64,000 bases of DNA. It comes from Ceratothoa steindachneri. Its lineage: Eukaryota > Arthropoda > Malacostraca > Isopoda > Cymothoidae. Where the stretch lies: the NCBI GenBank assembly GCA_963969495.1, contig OZ018321.1, forward strand, positions 193,066,087 to 193,130,086, in the 5' to 3' direction. Made by a program: the position numbers and the translations under genes. The notes beneath the pieces were generated by a model. It saw only the letters and a list, made by a program, of their open reading frames with translations. It was not told the origin of the DNA and made no database searches. Positions 34,920-47,027 of this stretch are shown one piece after another (within the stretch, counting starts at the first letter, position 1; each line of letters opens with the position of its first letter).

Positions 34920-35494
34920 TGACAGTGGTTGAGTGCGCACGCTTGTTCGTTTGCTCACGATAACTGCAATTCAAAGAATCCGTGTGTGTAGTGTCCGATT
35001 ATTATTTTTTTTTCTAGTTTCGAAAAAGTGCAAGTATAGTGTATGTGTAGGCATTTGTATTAAAAATACACATTCCTTTCTCCTTGTGGGCGGAGTTATA
35101 AAAGTCCCATTCTTCTTGTGCTTTGTCAGCACAAGGTTGCGTCACGGAATAGTCGTCTGCACATCTGCACTTATTTAACTTATTTATTTTTTTCAGTCGG
35201 GATAAATTTTTACGCTTAACTCCAGTCAATATATTAACTAGGTGGTTGTTACGTAATACAGGCAGCGGTTCGGTTCGCGCCATTTGCACAGCTGATAGCC
35301 GATTAAGCTGACGCCTTAGTTCTAGGCAATCTAACATTGCTCTCTTCTTTTTTTCAGGCAACTTTTCACTTTTCCATTTCTTTCAGGAATAAAACGTTTA
35401 TTTCTATTTCAGGTAAAATAAGTTGTTTGTTTTTTGTTTGTTTTTTTCTCTTTGTTCCTCCAGACAAAATAACAGTTTCCTTTTTTACTGTCTG
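34920..35494. other. Unassigned segment between two LINEs, LTR-like signals
   Basis: The upstream LINE breaks off sharply at 34919. This segment has a TATA-box-like TTATAAAAG near 35096, an initiator-like TCAG about 30 bases downstream, and an AATAAA at 35387. That order could be a partial LTR or another promoter-bearing repeat. No terminal TG/CA pair or duplication could be confirmed, because the LINE does not resume on the other side. Confidence 0.25.
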
Positions 35495-35495
35495 G

Positions 35496-38400
35496 AATAA
35501 TAATAATAAGGTATTTATAATGTGCCTTTTAGGGCTGTTAGCCCTCCCAGAGCGCAAGTTGTGTAGCGAGTGTAGAGAAAGTTTACAGGGGAGAGGGCAA
35601 TTCTAAAGAGATGAGGTTCTATGAGACGTTTAAAAGTAGCAAGGGGGGCAGAGGATCAGACTTCGAAAGGAAGAGCATTCCAGAGTCTAGGAGCACAAAC
35701 TGAGAAGAAACGGTCACCCATCAAGCGGAAGCCAGAACGAGGAGTGTTCAGGATGGGACCGAGGTTAGACCAGAATGCCCGAAAAGTTTGACGACGAGAG
35801 AGGGCAAACGAGAGATAAGGTTGAGCCTCGAGGTTTAGGGCCTTGTAGGTGATGAGAAGAATTTTAGAGTGGGTACGGAAGCGAATAGGTACTCGTAAGT
35901 AGCGTCGCTCCTGTAACAAAGGCATCGAAGGAGAGAACCGGAGGCAGCGAAGTAAGATCCGGGCAGCATAGTTTTGAACTAGTTGTAGGGGGCGAAGTGA
36001 CGAAAAAGGAGATTCACTAGAAGAGAATTGCAGTAGTCTAAGCGTGAGGTGACGAAGGCCTGAATAGCAGTCTCAAAGGCTTCGTCGATCAAAATGGGAT
36101 CGAACACATGAGAAGTTGCGGAGTAAACTGAGGGAAGACTTAAAGATACGATGGATGTGCGGTTTAAACGAGAGTTGCTCATCGAAAATAATACCAAGAT
36201 ACTTACGGTAACAGAGAAGGCGACATTGATTTTCCCAAGGTTAAGGGAGGGATAGAGAGCTTTAAATTTCTCGACCATCGAAGCGGTACCAACAAGGAGA
36301 ACTTCAGTTTTATCGTGGTTAAGTTTGAGAAAGTTGGGAGACAGCCATTCGTTTATGGAGGTGTAGGCTGAAAGGAGCTTGTAATTGATTGAAAGAAAGG
36401 CACGGGGGATGAGGAAAGGTATATCTGAGTGTCATCAGTATAGAAGTGGAATGACAGGTCCAAATCGCAAAGAAGGGAGCCAAGAGGAAGTAAGTAGATG
36501 CGAAGAGGAGGGGACTAAGGTACCCCAAAATGAATGGGCTCGGAGAAGATGTTATCGAACGCGACCGACTGAGTGCGGGAGGAGAGGCATGAGCGGAACC
36601 CATCATGTGCAGCGCCCGAGAGCCTAGGGAAAGTGTGAAGACAATCAAAGAGGACAGTGTGGTCGATGGTGTCGAAAACAGAAGGAGAGGTCTAGGTGCA
36701 CTAGAATGGACATACAACCCCAACCCCTATCGGCTGATCTACTTAAACCGTCTGAAACATTAAGAAGAGTGGTTTCAGCAGAGTGCTTCGCTTTGAATCC
36801 CGACTGATACATTTCATCGATATTGCAGTTAGTAATATGGTCATTACGGCGAGAGAAAACCACTCTCTCGAGGATCTCAGAGAGGAATGTAAGCTGTGAG
36901 ATAGGACGAATTAAGGCATGTTTGAAGGAAGAGAGAACCACCTCTGTGTCGAGAGAAGTGTTAAAGAGATGAAGAATCAGTGGGGGGACAGCAGGGAGAA
37001 TTTGGTAGGGGAGTTTTGGTGGAAGGACGTCTTTAGGGGATCTAGATTCGTTAGAACGTGAAATCAGGGCAGTTACTTCATCAGAGGACGCCCGATATAG
37101 GACGTTAAGCGGCAGTAGTATATGGTCAAGGAGAACAGCATGGGCTTGTTCAGACGACTGGGATAGTACGGCGCGAAAGGTTAATAACTTTACCACAGAA
37201 AAATTTAGAAAAGGAAAGAGTGGTTGATGGGGGAAATGGAGCTAGGCGAGGAAAAACGAGAGAGGAGACGAAAGATAGTTCGAGGGTCATTCTTGCTCTC
37301 AGACAAAAGTTTGCGTGAATGAGCCTCGCTGATTTTAATTTGGAAGAATATGTCGAAGTAGCAAGGCGATAGACAAGTGAGAGGGGGGTCGTGTTCTGCC
37401 CACAGGAACGTGCTTTACAAAGGGCTCGTTCATGAGCACGTAAGGACCTCCTTGAGCGAAGGGGTTCTATGGTGAACCAAGGGGCGTGGTGATGGCGGTA
37501 TGAAGAAGGAGTTATAAGGGAGGCGTGCACTTCAAGGCAGGAGAGTAATGATTGGCGCAGAGAGTTTAAGGTTTGTTCAGGTGAAGCAGTAGTATCAATA
37601 GGAGGTAGGTCAAAAACAACGTTGTTAAAGAGAGAAGTAGTATTAATTGATGATAGTCGCCGGAAAGGAGTAGGAGCTCAGGACGAGCGAGGAGGTAGGT
37701 GGTAGGGAATATATAATTTAAAATTGACCAAAAAGTGGTCGGAAATCGTATTGGAAAGGTCAGTTACTGTTAGATTAGAAATATGGAGGTTCTAGATGAC
37801 TAAGTCCAGGGTATTACGATGTATGTGTATTGGGGATGACACATGTTGTGTAAGAGAGAAGAGGTTGATGATGTCAATGAATGCACCAACTCCTCGAGAA
37901 ATAAGGCCGGATACGAGCTGGGATGGTGGTAAAGAACCACAATAGTCAGAGCGGGCACAGCACGTGAGAGCCTCAAATGAGGCTAGAGGAGGGGGGGAGA
38001 TTCAGGGAGAAGGATGAGTTGGAAATCAGTGCAACTCTGCTTCCACGGTGGTTCCGAGGAACATGCAGGAAAGAATGAGCCAGAGGGGTTGCAATGGCAG
38101 TGCATGAACCAGAATCAGACTCGAGCCAGGTTTCTGTAAGACTAAGAAAGGAAACCCCAGTGCGGACAACGAGGTTATGGACATACTCCAACTTTTTTAT
38201 CAGGCTCATACTTTTCAGAAGAGACGCCAACAGCACCTGCTGATGGGCACAGGAGGAAGGGGGAGATTTGGAGGTGTTGGGTAAAGGAAGAATGTTAGGG
38301 CGAAAGAGGTTCCTAAGGGGTGCCGAAAGTCTCGGCCCCCTCCTAGTCGGGCGAGTTCGGGTGATACCAGCCCCCTTTATCTTCTCGTATGTAGCTGGCG

Positions 38401-38510
38401 AAAGATGATAATTAAAAGAGTTGAGCGAGAGGAGTGAGTCCCTATCATACATAATGGGGAAGAAAGGAGGGAGCAAAGGCGAGAATTATGAAGAACGCAG
38501 CAGATGGGAA
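35496..38510 (-). mobile_element. L2/CR1-type LINE, decayed, minus strand
   Basis: Read right to left the order is as follows. LSLTETWLESDS near 38130 is an endonuclease motif. SAFDTIDH-like sequence sits near 36660-36710, RT motif A, partly out of frame. HFYTDDTQIYL near 36423-36455 is motif C with both Asp. AFVTSRLDYCNSLL near 36030-36075 is highly characteristic of L2/CR1. The C-terminal FKILLITYKALNLEAQPYLS-type segment and GDRFFSVCAPRLWNALP lie at 35660-35860. The 3' end is an ATAAATACC-then-(TTA)n tail near 35496-35520, as short-repeat-ended L2 LINEs have. Length, about 3 kb, is close to a full element. Numerous frameshifts break the ORF, so it is inactive. Confidence 0.8.
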
Positions 38511-39400
38511 AACTTAACCCTAACTTGAGTCATAGAAAGTGGGGAAGGGTTCGCCTAGGCGAGGGGTGGGTGTGAGGGAGGGTTCGACGACGCGAGGCGT
38601 GGGAGTGGGGGAGGGTTAGTCAGGAAGGAATACAAAGAGCAGCACGTGGCAGCAAATGAATCAGTGGAGTGAAAGGAAGTTAATATTGAAGCCGAAATGA
38701 GCAATGAGTTACAAATCAAATTTGGTACTTGCAAGAGAGACTACCAGTGAATGCAGAGCACAGCACTAACTAATTGAAAAACATTAAACACAATGCGGTA
38801 ATTATAGTTCACTCAATGAAATTAATGAAAAGCACTAAGATCACAACGCGACAACACCGATTAAAGACCACTAAATAATATAAGAACGATGAATCAGGAG
38901 ACGGATGATAAGAATACCGATTAAGAGCTTTGGGAATGGAATTGATCGTCGGGGCAATCGAAGACGCACACACAACAACCTTCCGGGAAGGACAGTCGAT
39001 GAATGAATAGCGCGATGAATGCACCACAGGTCATAATGTAGGGGTTAAAATCTGATCATTGTGTCTCATAATGCGATTCCTGTTGAGCATATAGGCATTT
39101 TGTGCATGCTCAACTTAAATGGATGCCGCAAAAATAAACATTGAGCCCCATGAAATGACACAATGAATTATTTTAACATTAGTCATTATGTAATACAATT
39201 GACTTTTTCCAGGCATTGATTCTTTCTGATGTTCATTGGTTTGCACTTCACTACAACTACGTGCATTACTTGCATAAATCTAATATCATTTTTTATATTT
39301 TCAGATTCCATATCCTGCATACATTTGTGAAACGTGGTGCACAACTAGACAGTAGTTTAGATAATAGCTTTGGTGGTGGTTTTTAACAATGACTGAGAAA
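38511..39400. other. Gene-free stretch, possibly LINE 5' UTR
   Basis: G-rich near 38530-38620, then AT-rich. The part next to the minus-strand LINE could be its 5' untranslated leader. No ORF with a recognisable domain. Confidence 0.3.
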
Positions 39401-39455
39401 CAGTATATGCCTGTTTGCAAAGACTCTGTACGGGAATCATCCCCTGTTCAACTGA

Positions 39456-41290
39456 TTGGACAATTGCATCCTCTGCCAGGAGGACAAGCCTGAGTCTCTG
39501 CAGTGTCCCAGTAACACTAGAAGACACGAATATGATTTTGGATATAAATCAGTTGGTGAAAACTTGCAAAGGTTTGCACAGTTGAATGCACTCCCATTCA
39601 ATATTGCTAGACTTGATGAAGGTGATGGAGTTGTGGTTACACTCACAAAATAGTGTGCAAAATGGCATAAATCATGTATAGTTAAATACAATCCAACAAA
39701 ACTTAAAATAGCAGAGAAAATAAAATCATCTGAATCAGACATTGCTTACCCAGCTGTAGTTCAAACTGTCAAGACAATTGAGGGTATTGGCAAAGAGCAG
39801 TATGACGAATTTGTCAGAGACAGACTTGAACATCAAAATAAATCTCTCTATGATCCAATCAAACGTAATAAACTCTTGCTGTTATACTGCCCTCCTGTGA
39901 GAGGAAAGTCTAAATCACAACTACATGTCCAATCACTGAAAAATGACTGTTCTTTGTTTTCTAGAATTTTCATAGCATGTCAGACACGAGGAGGAGACTT
40001 AATTCTTTTCCCATGAAAATCAGGTAACTCCACCAGCCTTAGCTCACCTAAGAAAACTCCACACTGAAACAAAGTCATCTTTGGTACCTATTCTGTAGCC
40101 TGGAACACCACTTGTAGATGCATAAATCATTGATGGCGGTGTTGTTGTGAATATGCCCAAACCAGGTGAAAACTGTGTAACATTTTTTGATTATGCAGAT
40201 GAAGTGTTCACACCTTAGGTACTAGACAAGCTTGAAAATGTGATTAGATTAGACATTGCCTAGGACAGATATTTCCACAACAGTCTTCAAGTAGAAACCA
40301 GGACTCAGAGGGGGACAAGGAAAGCAAAAACGTGTAACTAAGGGTGGTTTTTCGTCCTAGAAATTGGATAGATTTCCTGAAGAACAACCAAAATAAAGCA
40401 GAGCTCTTTGCTTTTTAACCAGACATCTATGAAATATCCAAGTCCCTAAGGGTAAGCAGTTATTTCTGACATTTGAAGAGAATGTCATTGCTAACCCAGC
40501 AACAGATGCAAGCTGTCTTGCACCTTGTAGTCACGAGGGAACGGATACCAGGCTTTTCGTTCATGTGGTAAATGTTGTGGTTGCTGGACACACAAGGGTT
40601 ACCATAATAACAGTTGATACTGATGTGCTAGTCTTGGCTGTTGCGTTAGTTCAGGATCTTGGTGTGGCAGAACTCTGGTTGGCATTTGGAAAAGGGTACA
40701 TATACAGGCATATAACATGCTACCTTATTTCAAATGACTAGGCCCTGAAAAGTTCAAGGGCCTACTTTTCTTCAAAGCCTTTACAGGATGTGATGTTGTC
40801 TCAGCATTTAATAGTAAATCAAAGCTGTCAACATGAGATACTTGGATGGCTTATCCTGCAGTCTCTAAGACATTTGCTTATCTCTCATCCACACCAAAAA
40901 GCATTGATAAGCACCATTTTGCCCACCTGAAACGTGAAATTGGCATTTTATATGACAGAGCCAGTGAGTCAGTCTATGTGACTTACTCGCATGGACTGAC
41001 TCACCCACACAGGCAGCTCTCTGGCAACATGCCAATAGGGCTGCCTTACAGGCTGTTCACATCTGAAGTTCCAAGTTCTTCTGAGTGGGGGTAGACAAAA
41101 GAAAGCGACTCTGGACCTTGGCAGCCCCTGTGGACCACACTACCAGAAACGACAAAAGCTTGCAAAGAACTCATTCAGTGCAAATGTAAAAAAGGATGCA
41201 GGAAGAGCTATGGATGTGGGAGTGCAAAAGTAGATTTAAGATGCACAGCATTATGCCACTGCAGTGGTGAATGTACAGGAGAAATTGAAC
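39456..41290 (+). pseudogene. TE-like ORF with acidic nuclease-like core and Cys-rich tail
   Basis: A long decayed protein. N-terminus (39456-40016): NCILCQEDKPESLQCP, then LARLDEGDG-like sequence, then AKWHKSCIVKYNPTKL just after a TAG at 39651, ending SLFSRIFIACQTRGGD. The CxxC and WHxxC residues suggest a zinc-binding head. Middle (40130-40300): FFDYADEVFTP and LDIAxDRYFHNSLQVETRTQRG. Core (about 40515-40705): APCSHEGTDTRLFVHV and then TVDTDVLVLAVAL and AELWLAFGKG. The Asp/Glu pattern recalls PIN/FEN-like nucleases, an inference. C-tail (41155-41285): KCKKGCRKSYGCGS and then CTALCHCSGEC, a CxC-type Cys cluster. From memory the block order matches a multicopy uncharacterised family in many invertebrates. 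At least six stops plus frameshifts make it a relic. Confidence 0.65.
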
Positions 41291-43070
41291 TACAACATAT
41301 ATACATACATAAGTTACATTATGATTAGCCTCATGAAAAGGCCACTCACCACATTATAAAATAGGTTTTGACTATCATATGTGGTAACAAGACACATGCA
41401 CATATAAGATGAATGATTATATCAGTTATAATACTATATTTAAATATAGAACTGAGTTTTAATATTTCACTATTTTGATATATGTTATATTTATCTATAG
41501 GATTGGTGTATATAACTGATTTTCATTTTCCAAACAATGATCAAACATATAAATACACATATAAATAATTTTGAGTGTAGTTTACTCTAATGTATCAACC
41601 CGTCTGCTGCTGAACATAAAGCATCATAATTTCTAAAACATTTTTATCGTTTTATTATTATCTTAAACCAAAGGTTCTAGGAAAATGATAATTTTCCAAA
41701 TGGAACGTATTTGTCACATGACCTCATTTGAATATTTCACATCATAACTTAAGCATAGTTTTTAAGAATTTGTGAAAACACAAAATATATGTGGAACATT
41801 TCACTGGAAATTGATGTTTTAGTGGTTAGAATTAGATAATAACAGCCCGAATGGCTCTAGTTTAAAGTTATACATACCTGGTATATATTGAACCTAATTG
41901 GCATTATTCAACAGATATATTCCCCCACAGTACATAGACGATTAAAATATGATATAAATGAAAAGAAATGATTGTTAACATATCTGCCAATCATGATTAA
42001 GATTGCGCATATAAACCGTTTACAATTGCCATGAGATGGAAGTGAAAGATATCCTAAAAACAAGATTTTATGGTTGAAGTTATGGATTACTGAGTTTAAA
42101 AATAGTCTGTATTGTTACAAAATAGTGTGTTATGATATGTTAAGTGGCCAACATTAAACTATAATGATATTTGTTGCTTTACAGTCATTTTATTTAGCTT
42201 AGTTCAGCTTTATGCATCGAACATTGGGGTTAAATGATGAAAATGGCTGATTGGTGGCAGCCATCTTGGAAAATGGTCAAAATCAAATAATTCAAGGTGG
42301 CTCCATATCTATATTTGTTAAGAGTGGTCTAAACAGTTATCATACCAAATTTGATGCTTTAGCATAAAATGCACATACTTTCACAGATCAAAAGGACTAC
42401 TACCCTGGTGTCACTTTGTCGCGTAAACAGACGATCGGATAAATCCAGCACTTCAAAACATTCATTACAAAATAACGCTACCACCTCCAAATTTATCTGT
42501 CTTTTCCGTGCATGTAGGATTCAATCTTTCATCTATAAGACACCTTACATGTTGCTTCTCATTACACTCGAACAAATCAAATTTCCTTTCGTCGCATATA
42601 AACACTCATTTCCACTTTTCAACATTGATCAGGACAAGCTCAATAGCGTAGGTCAACCTAGCCGCTTCATTCATTTTACTTACGATGTGTTTCTTAGCAG
42701 AGAAGCGTACTAGAAATCTTATTTCCTACAAACGGCGTGAGACAATCTGATAAGGGAGTCACGTTCAGGTCCTCTGCAAATGAACGTGAAATACCGGTTT
42801 CTCTCTCGTCATCTGTTCCATATTGGGATCTTCCCCGAGAATGTTTTTTGGGCAACCTGTTTTCTTTCTTGATTCGCACGACCCGATATCCTCATGGAGA
42901 TTTATTATGCTGGAAATCATACTTTTTAACCAACTACAATGCCACAAAATGTAAGTCTGTCGTTCCTTTACTCTTACATTGAACAACATGCTTTCTGAAG
43001 GATTTGTCGACCCAAAATGTCTCATTATCCGATAAATTGGTAATACCATCAATGGCACTCTACAATACAC
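41291..43070. other. Mostly non-coding, possible 3' part of the preceding element
   Basis: AT-rich to about 42230, then a segment with GGCTGATTGGTGGCAGCCAT and CCAAATTTGATGCTTTAGCA. I associate such motifs loosely with the 3' flanks of the family above. ORFs at 42369-43070 on both strands have no recognisable domain. Confidence 0.3.
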
Positions 43071-43199
43071 TTGAGGCAGTGTTTCTATGGAAACACTGTC
43101 TCGAGGGCAAAACAGAGGAAGGGGGATGGCTGTTTGTGGGGGTGTTAGGACAAGTTATGTCAAGTCAGGACCTGCAGCAGCACGCTCCTGCCTTGTCTA

Positions 43200-43995
43200 T
43201 TTAAGAAGCAGTAGCTGATCTCAGATCATCAGTCAAAAATTTTTCAACAATGGACAAGGTTGATCACCGCGCAGTGATCAAATTTTGACCAGGGAAGGCA
43301 AGAATGCAAAAGAGATCCATGAACGCATGGTTACAGTGTACACCGACACCACCCCTTCTTATGCAACCATTTCTCGCTGGGAGTTCCGCCATGGTCGTGA
43401 GTCCCTTGAAGATGAACCCCGTCCAGGATGCCCGTCAGACGTGACCAACGAGGACAATGTGGCCCGTATGGAGAGGAGGATCCTCGAAAATCGACGGGTG
43501 AAGGTCGAAGAAATTGAGCGAGAACTTGGAATATCACATGGAAGTGTTATGAACATCATCCACGACAATTTGGCCATGACCAAGGTCTCTGCCTGTTGGG
43601 TCCCTAGAAACCTCACGCCCCATGATCGACTTCAACGTAGTCAAAGTCCACAAGGCCAGAGTTGCACAAGCTGCCCTGGGCGAATGGGATTCAAGGAGCT
43701 CAACCATCCCCCCAACAGTCCAGATCTGGCCCCTAGCGACTACGTTTTATTCCGCCAGCTCAAGGCTGCACTGCGTGGACGCCGGTTTGGGAACGATGAA
43801 GATGTCCAGCTCGCCGTCCACGAGTGGATTGAACAGCCGTCGGGAGATTTCTGGTTGTCGGGAATTCGAAGCTTCAGGGACAAGTGGCGCAAGTGCCTTC
43901 AAGTCGAGGGTAGTTATATTGAAAATTTTTAAAACACTTTTCCTCATATCTCGTTTCCTTATATCCGAATTACAAAACTTATTGACCACCCCTCG
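43200..43995 (+). pseudogene. Mariner-like transposase, internally deleted
   Basis: An ATG at 43250 starts MDKVDHRAVIKF. A one-base loss near 43285 breaks the frame, and the rest reads LTREGKNAKEIHERMVTVY onward to the paired helix-turn-helix (TPSYATISRW; EIERELGISHGSVMNIIH). RPGCPSDV lies between the two helices. After LTPHDRLQRS the protein jumps to HKARVAQAALGE (in +1 frame) and then MGFKELNHPPNSPDLAPSDYVLF. The region with the first two catalytic Asp is deleted, and only the third (SDYVLF) remains. The right terminus, ending TTGACCACCCCTCG before a TA at 43996, has the GAGGGGTG-type TIR seen on the nearby mariner at 47 kb. No matching left TIR was found, so the 5' end is probably lost. 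Confidence 0.8.
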
Positions 43996-43999
43996 TACG

Positions 44000-45742
44000 T
44001 TACTCATTTTTACTTTTAAACTAGAAGCTCTAAGTTATCGTTCTCTAATTTTGAATACATCCTATCTTCAAATACAAATTACTTTGTTCATAGCTTTTTT
44101 CCTATCCGCTGTTCTATGAAATAAAATTTGGTCAATCTCAGAGGCAAATTTGAAATAATATTCTGTGCAATTTTCATGAAAATTCTACGATAATTTTAAC
44201 AAAATTGTAGATTTTGGTCGGGTTTTTTTTAGCTTTGGATGCTACTCTAAGCATAATATAATTTATCTTTTCAACAAGTTCTTCTAAAACCACTTTTTTA
44301 CCCAACTATATATACCGTTTGCCGGTAAAAATGCTTTTCTCAATACAGTTTGCATGTATCAATATGTCTATACGTCTAGGATTTTATTGAATCAGGTGTT
44401 CAAAGAAGGTGTTGTTTTTTTAACCTACTTGGATAAATAAAAATAAGTACATTTCAAACATTAGAATTTATTCTACAGAATTATTTCGTCCGTTTCAGAA
44501 ATCTCTTCCCAACAAAAAAAAGTTGAATAAACTCCTTCGGCATTGAACAAAAAAACTTAGTCTCTCTCTCCTAGTCCGGGCTTATCAAAGAATTATTATT
44601 GCAACTTTGATTGTCTAAAGGCAAAGAAAGGTGACGTATACGCCGCACAACTGCGAAGGGTTTAAAGGGAAGATAATGGAAAGCATTCAGCGCTGATTCA
44701 CCGCAAAGGAGTTGTTTCAGCAAGGCATCTCACCACTACACATCAAACGTGTAGCAAAAGAAACACTTATAGTGACAAATTTGTCTCTATTTAAATTGGG
44801 TCATTCCTGCTACTATGACTTGAATTGAGAATGATTGACTGATCCTGTAGATGGCAAGGTGTAGCAATAAACGATTGATTTTCGCACTTTATTCATAATA
44901 ATGCTTTTCTATGAAATAATTATACGTTAAGAAAAAATGGCAAAAGGTTAATTTACTCATACGTGAATTATACGTGAACAGAAAACGGCAATTTAATTTT
45001 TTATTTGCCTCGAATTAATGGCACTGGAATTACATTGGTCATTTAATTAAATTGCATCTCACCAGACTGAATTTACTGAGCATTAATTGATTTAAATGGA
45101 CTCAGATTTACACTAAAAGTAATGGGCTATGGTTTTTAGAGAACGAGTAATTGTCATTCCGAGAAGTGCGAAGAGGAGAGGAGGAGACTATATGAAGTCT
45201 CGCCGAGAAGTGTTGAGACTCTTCTCTCCTTGAGGAAATTTGAAGAGTAAGTAGCGAGTTCCTTTTGCATCGGAAGCTGTAGGCGATGCGTGGGGTAAGG
45301 ATTACATTGACGGATTTAAACTTGTAGATAGGACTGCTTGAATTGGTTCAAGATTCTTTGTTGTTCTGAAGATCCCCAGATCAAGCAGCAACGAACTTGC
45401 AAGAGGGAGCAGAGTCTCGAGGATAGGGCCGTGAGCGAGCGCGGTGAAGCTGAGGTCGTCTGAGATCGCAGAGTCTTCTGAATTCTTTTACGAATCGTCC
45501 TCTATTAAGGCTTTTTGTTTGCATCCTCGTAATTTGGGTATGAGAAGACATATGCTTCTAGCAAGCGATTGGAAAGGTATGCGCAAATTGAAGCGTGGCC
45601 TGATGCTCTTATCGCTCAAGCTAGACGAGGCGAAAACGCAAAGTTTTAAAGTGGTTTCTTACATGCTTGTTGAGGCTTGCGTACGGCTGTCTAGGTTCGG
45701 AGCTACTGACTCATCTACCATCTTGCCTGCCATGTTTATTTT
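44000..45742. other. Gene-free stretch
   Basis: AT-rich, later G/A-rich (45160-45450). An ORF at 45444-45791 runs into the hAT-like element and has no known domain. Nothing can be supported. Confidence 0.35.
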
Positions 45743-45750
45743 AAATTACC

Positions 45751-46805
45751 TAAAGGTGAGCATTCCGCAATTTAATTCCACCAATCGCTAATCCGCTCCG
45801 CTAATAATGGACTACCAAAAAATTGGCAGAATATCGTTAGCGGAAATTTTGAAATATTAGCGAATTGGCAGTTAGCGGAATGCCCCAATTATAGTCCGCT
45901 AACGCAAACTTTCAAAAAACGCCAACAAGGACATTTCCTGGAAATTCAAGAATATTCTTGAAAGTGTGGTGAAACTTCTAGATTAGGGTGGTCAGACGTC
46001 CCGGAGAGATCACTACCAAATATCTATCTAATGCGGGGCCGGTTTGCGGAGCATAGGCGGCAGGCTGCTCAGGCTGCGTGGGTGGGAATATTCTAAAACT
46101 GTCTGTTGCGCAACCGGTCTGTCCCGGCAGCCTGCGTTGAAGGCAGTTTACATTAACTCGCCGACTCTTAAAGACGTATTTCTTGTAGTATTTGTATTTG
46201 ATTTATTTTTATATTTTCACAGTGACTTACATTTAAAAATGGAACGAATTTTGACACCGTCGCCTTGCTTAAGCCGGCATGGCAGTGCCATGAGCCAGAG
46301 TGAGGCAGGGAAGGAAGCCCACAGGAGAGCTTGGGCTCTGACGTCTTCAGGCCCAAGAGGTCATCCCTGACTGAGGATAAATTTGAGAAGCTGGTGTTTG
46401 TCAATGGAAACCTGCACCTCTTGAAGGTGAAGTGACTGTGCCAGAGGTAGGAGGAGGGTGAGGACATCAATGACTAATGACTGCAATGAGGATTCTGTAT
46501 TTTGCTGTTTTAAAAGTTATGTTATATATAAAAATATATAAAATAAATAAATATATAAATTGCAAGGCAATTTTTATTGGAAATTATGTTTTTAACTACC
46601 AATAAAGGGTTACCGACTAAAAATGGTTAGTGGACTGTTGCGGACTTTATTAGTGGACTAAAAATATTAGTAGCATTTTAGCATTGGCAGATTTGCGATA
46701 GCGAGCCAGCGAAGCCGGAAAATTTTCTGAATAGCGATTAGCTGAATGCCCAACAAAGTTAGGGGAATTGCGGACTAACAAAAAATTAGCGGGTGCTCAT
46801 CAGGG
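45751..46805 (+). mobile_element. hAT-like DNA transposon, internally deleted (1055 bp)
   Basis: The ends are flanked by an 8-bp duplication with one mismatch, AAATTACC at 45743-45750 and AAATTACT at 46806-46813. Eight bases is the hAT hallmark. The termini are imperfect inverted repeats: TAAAGGTGAGCA at the left and, reverse-complemented, CCCTGATGAGCA at the right. Both ends are packed with copies of TCCGCTAA/TTAGCGGA-like motifs in both orientations, as hAT subterminal regions often are. Inside, 46329-46435 reads ESLGSDVFRPKRSSLTEDK and then FEKLVFVNGNL. This resembles the last residues of hAT transposases, which end with a '...L-x-x-LVFLNxNL' dimerisation segment. The rest of the transposase is gone. 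Confidence 0.7.
46329..46435 (+). pseudogene. hAT transposase C-terminal remnant
   Basis: Short in-frame piece ending at a TGA: RPKRSSLTEDKFEKLVFVNG followed by NLHLLKVK. It carries the conserved Leu/Phe pattern of the hAT C-terminal (dimerisation) region. All catalytic residues are absent. It supports assigning the enclosing element to hAT independently of the termini. Confidence 0.6.
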
Positions 46806-47027
46806 AAATTACTACCTCTTTTGTCTCTATAAAATCATGATAACAATTAATGATTATTTAATGAATCATTCGAAGAGAGATCAACAGGTCTGTTTGTTTT
46901 TGTTTCAACACCTAAGGAGTTTTATTCAATAAGCATGGACAAACTTTTATTTTGTTGAAAAATTATCTCTGAAACGACTGGAAATCATTTTGTAGAAAAA
47001 TGTATTGTTTGAAGTGTGTTTTCATTA

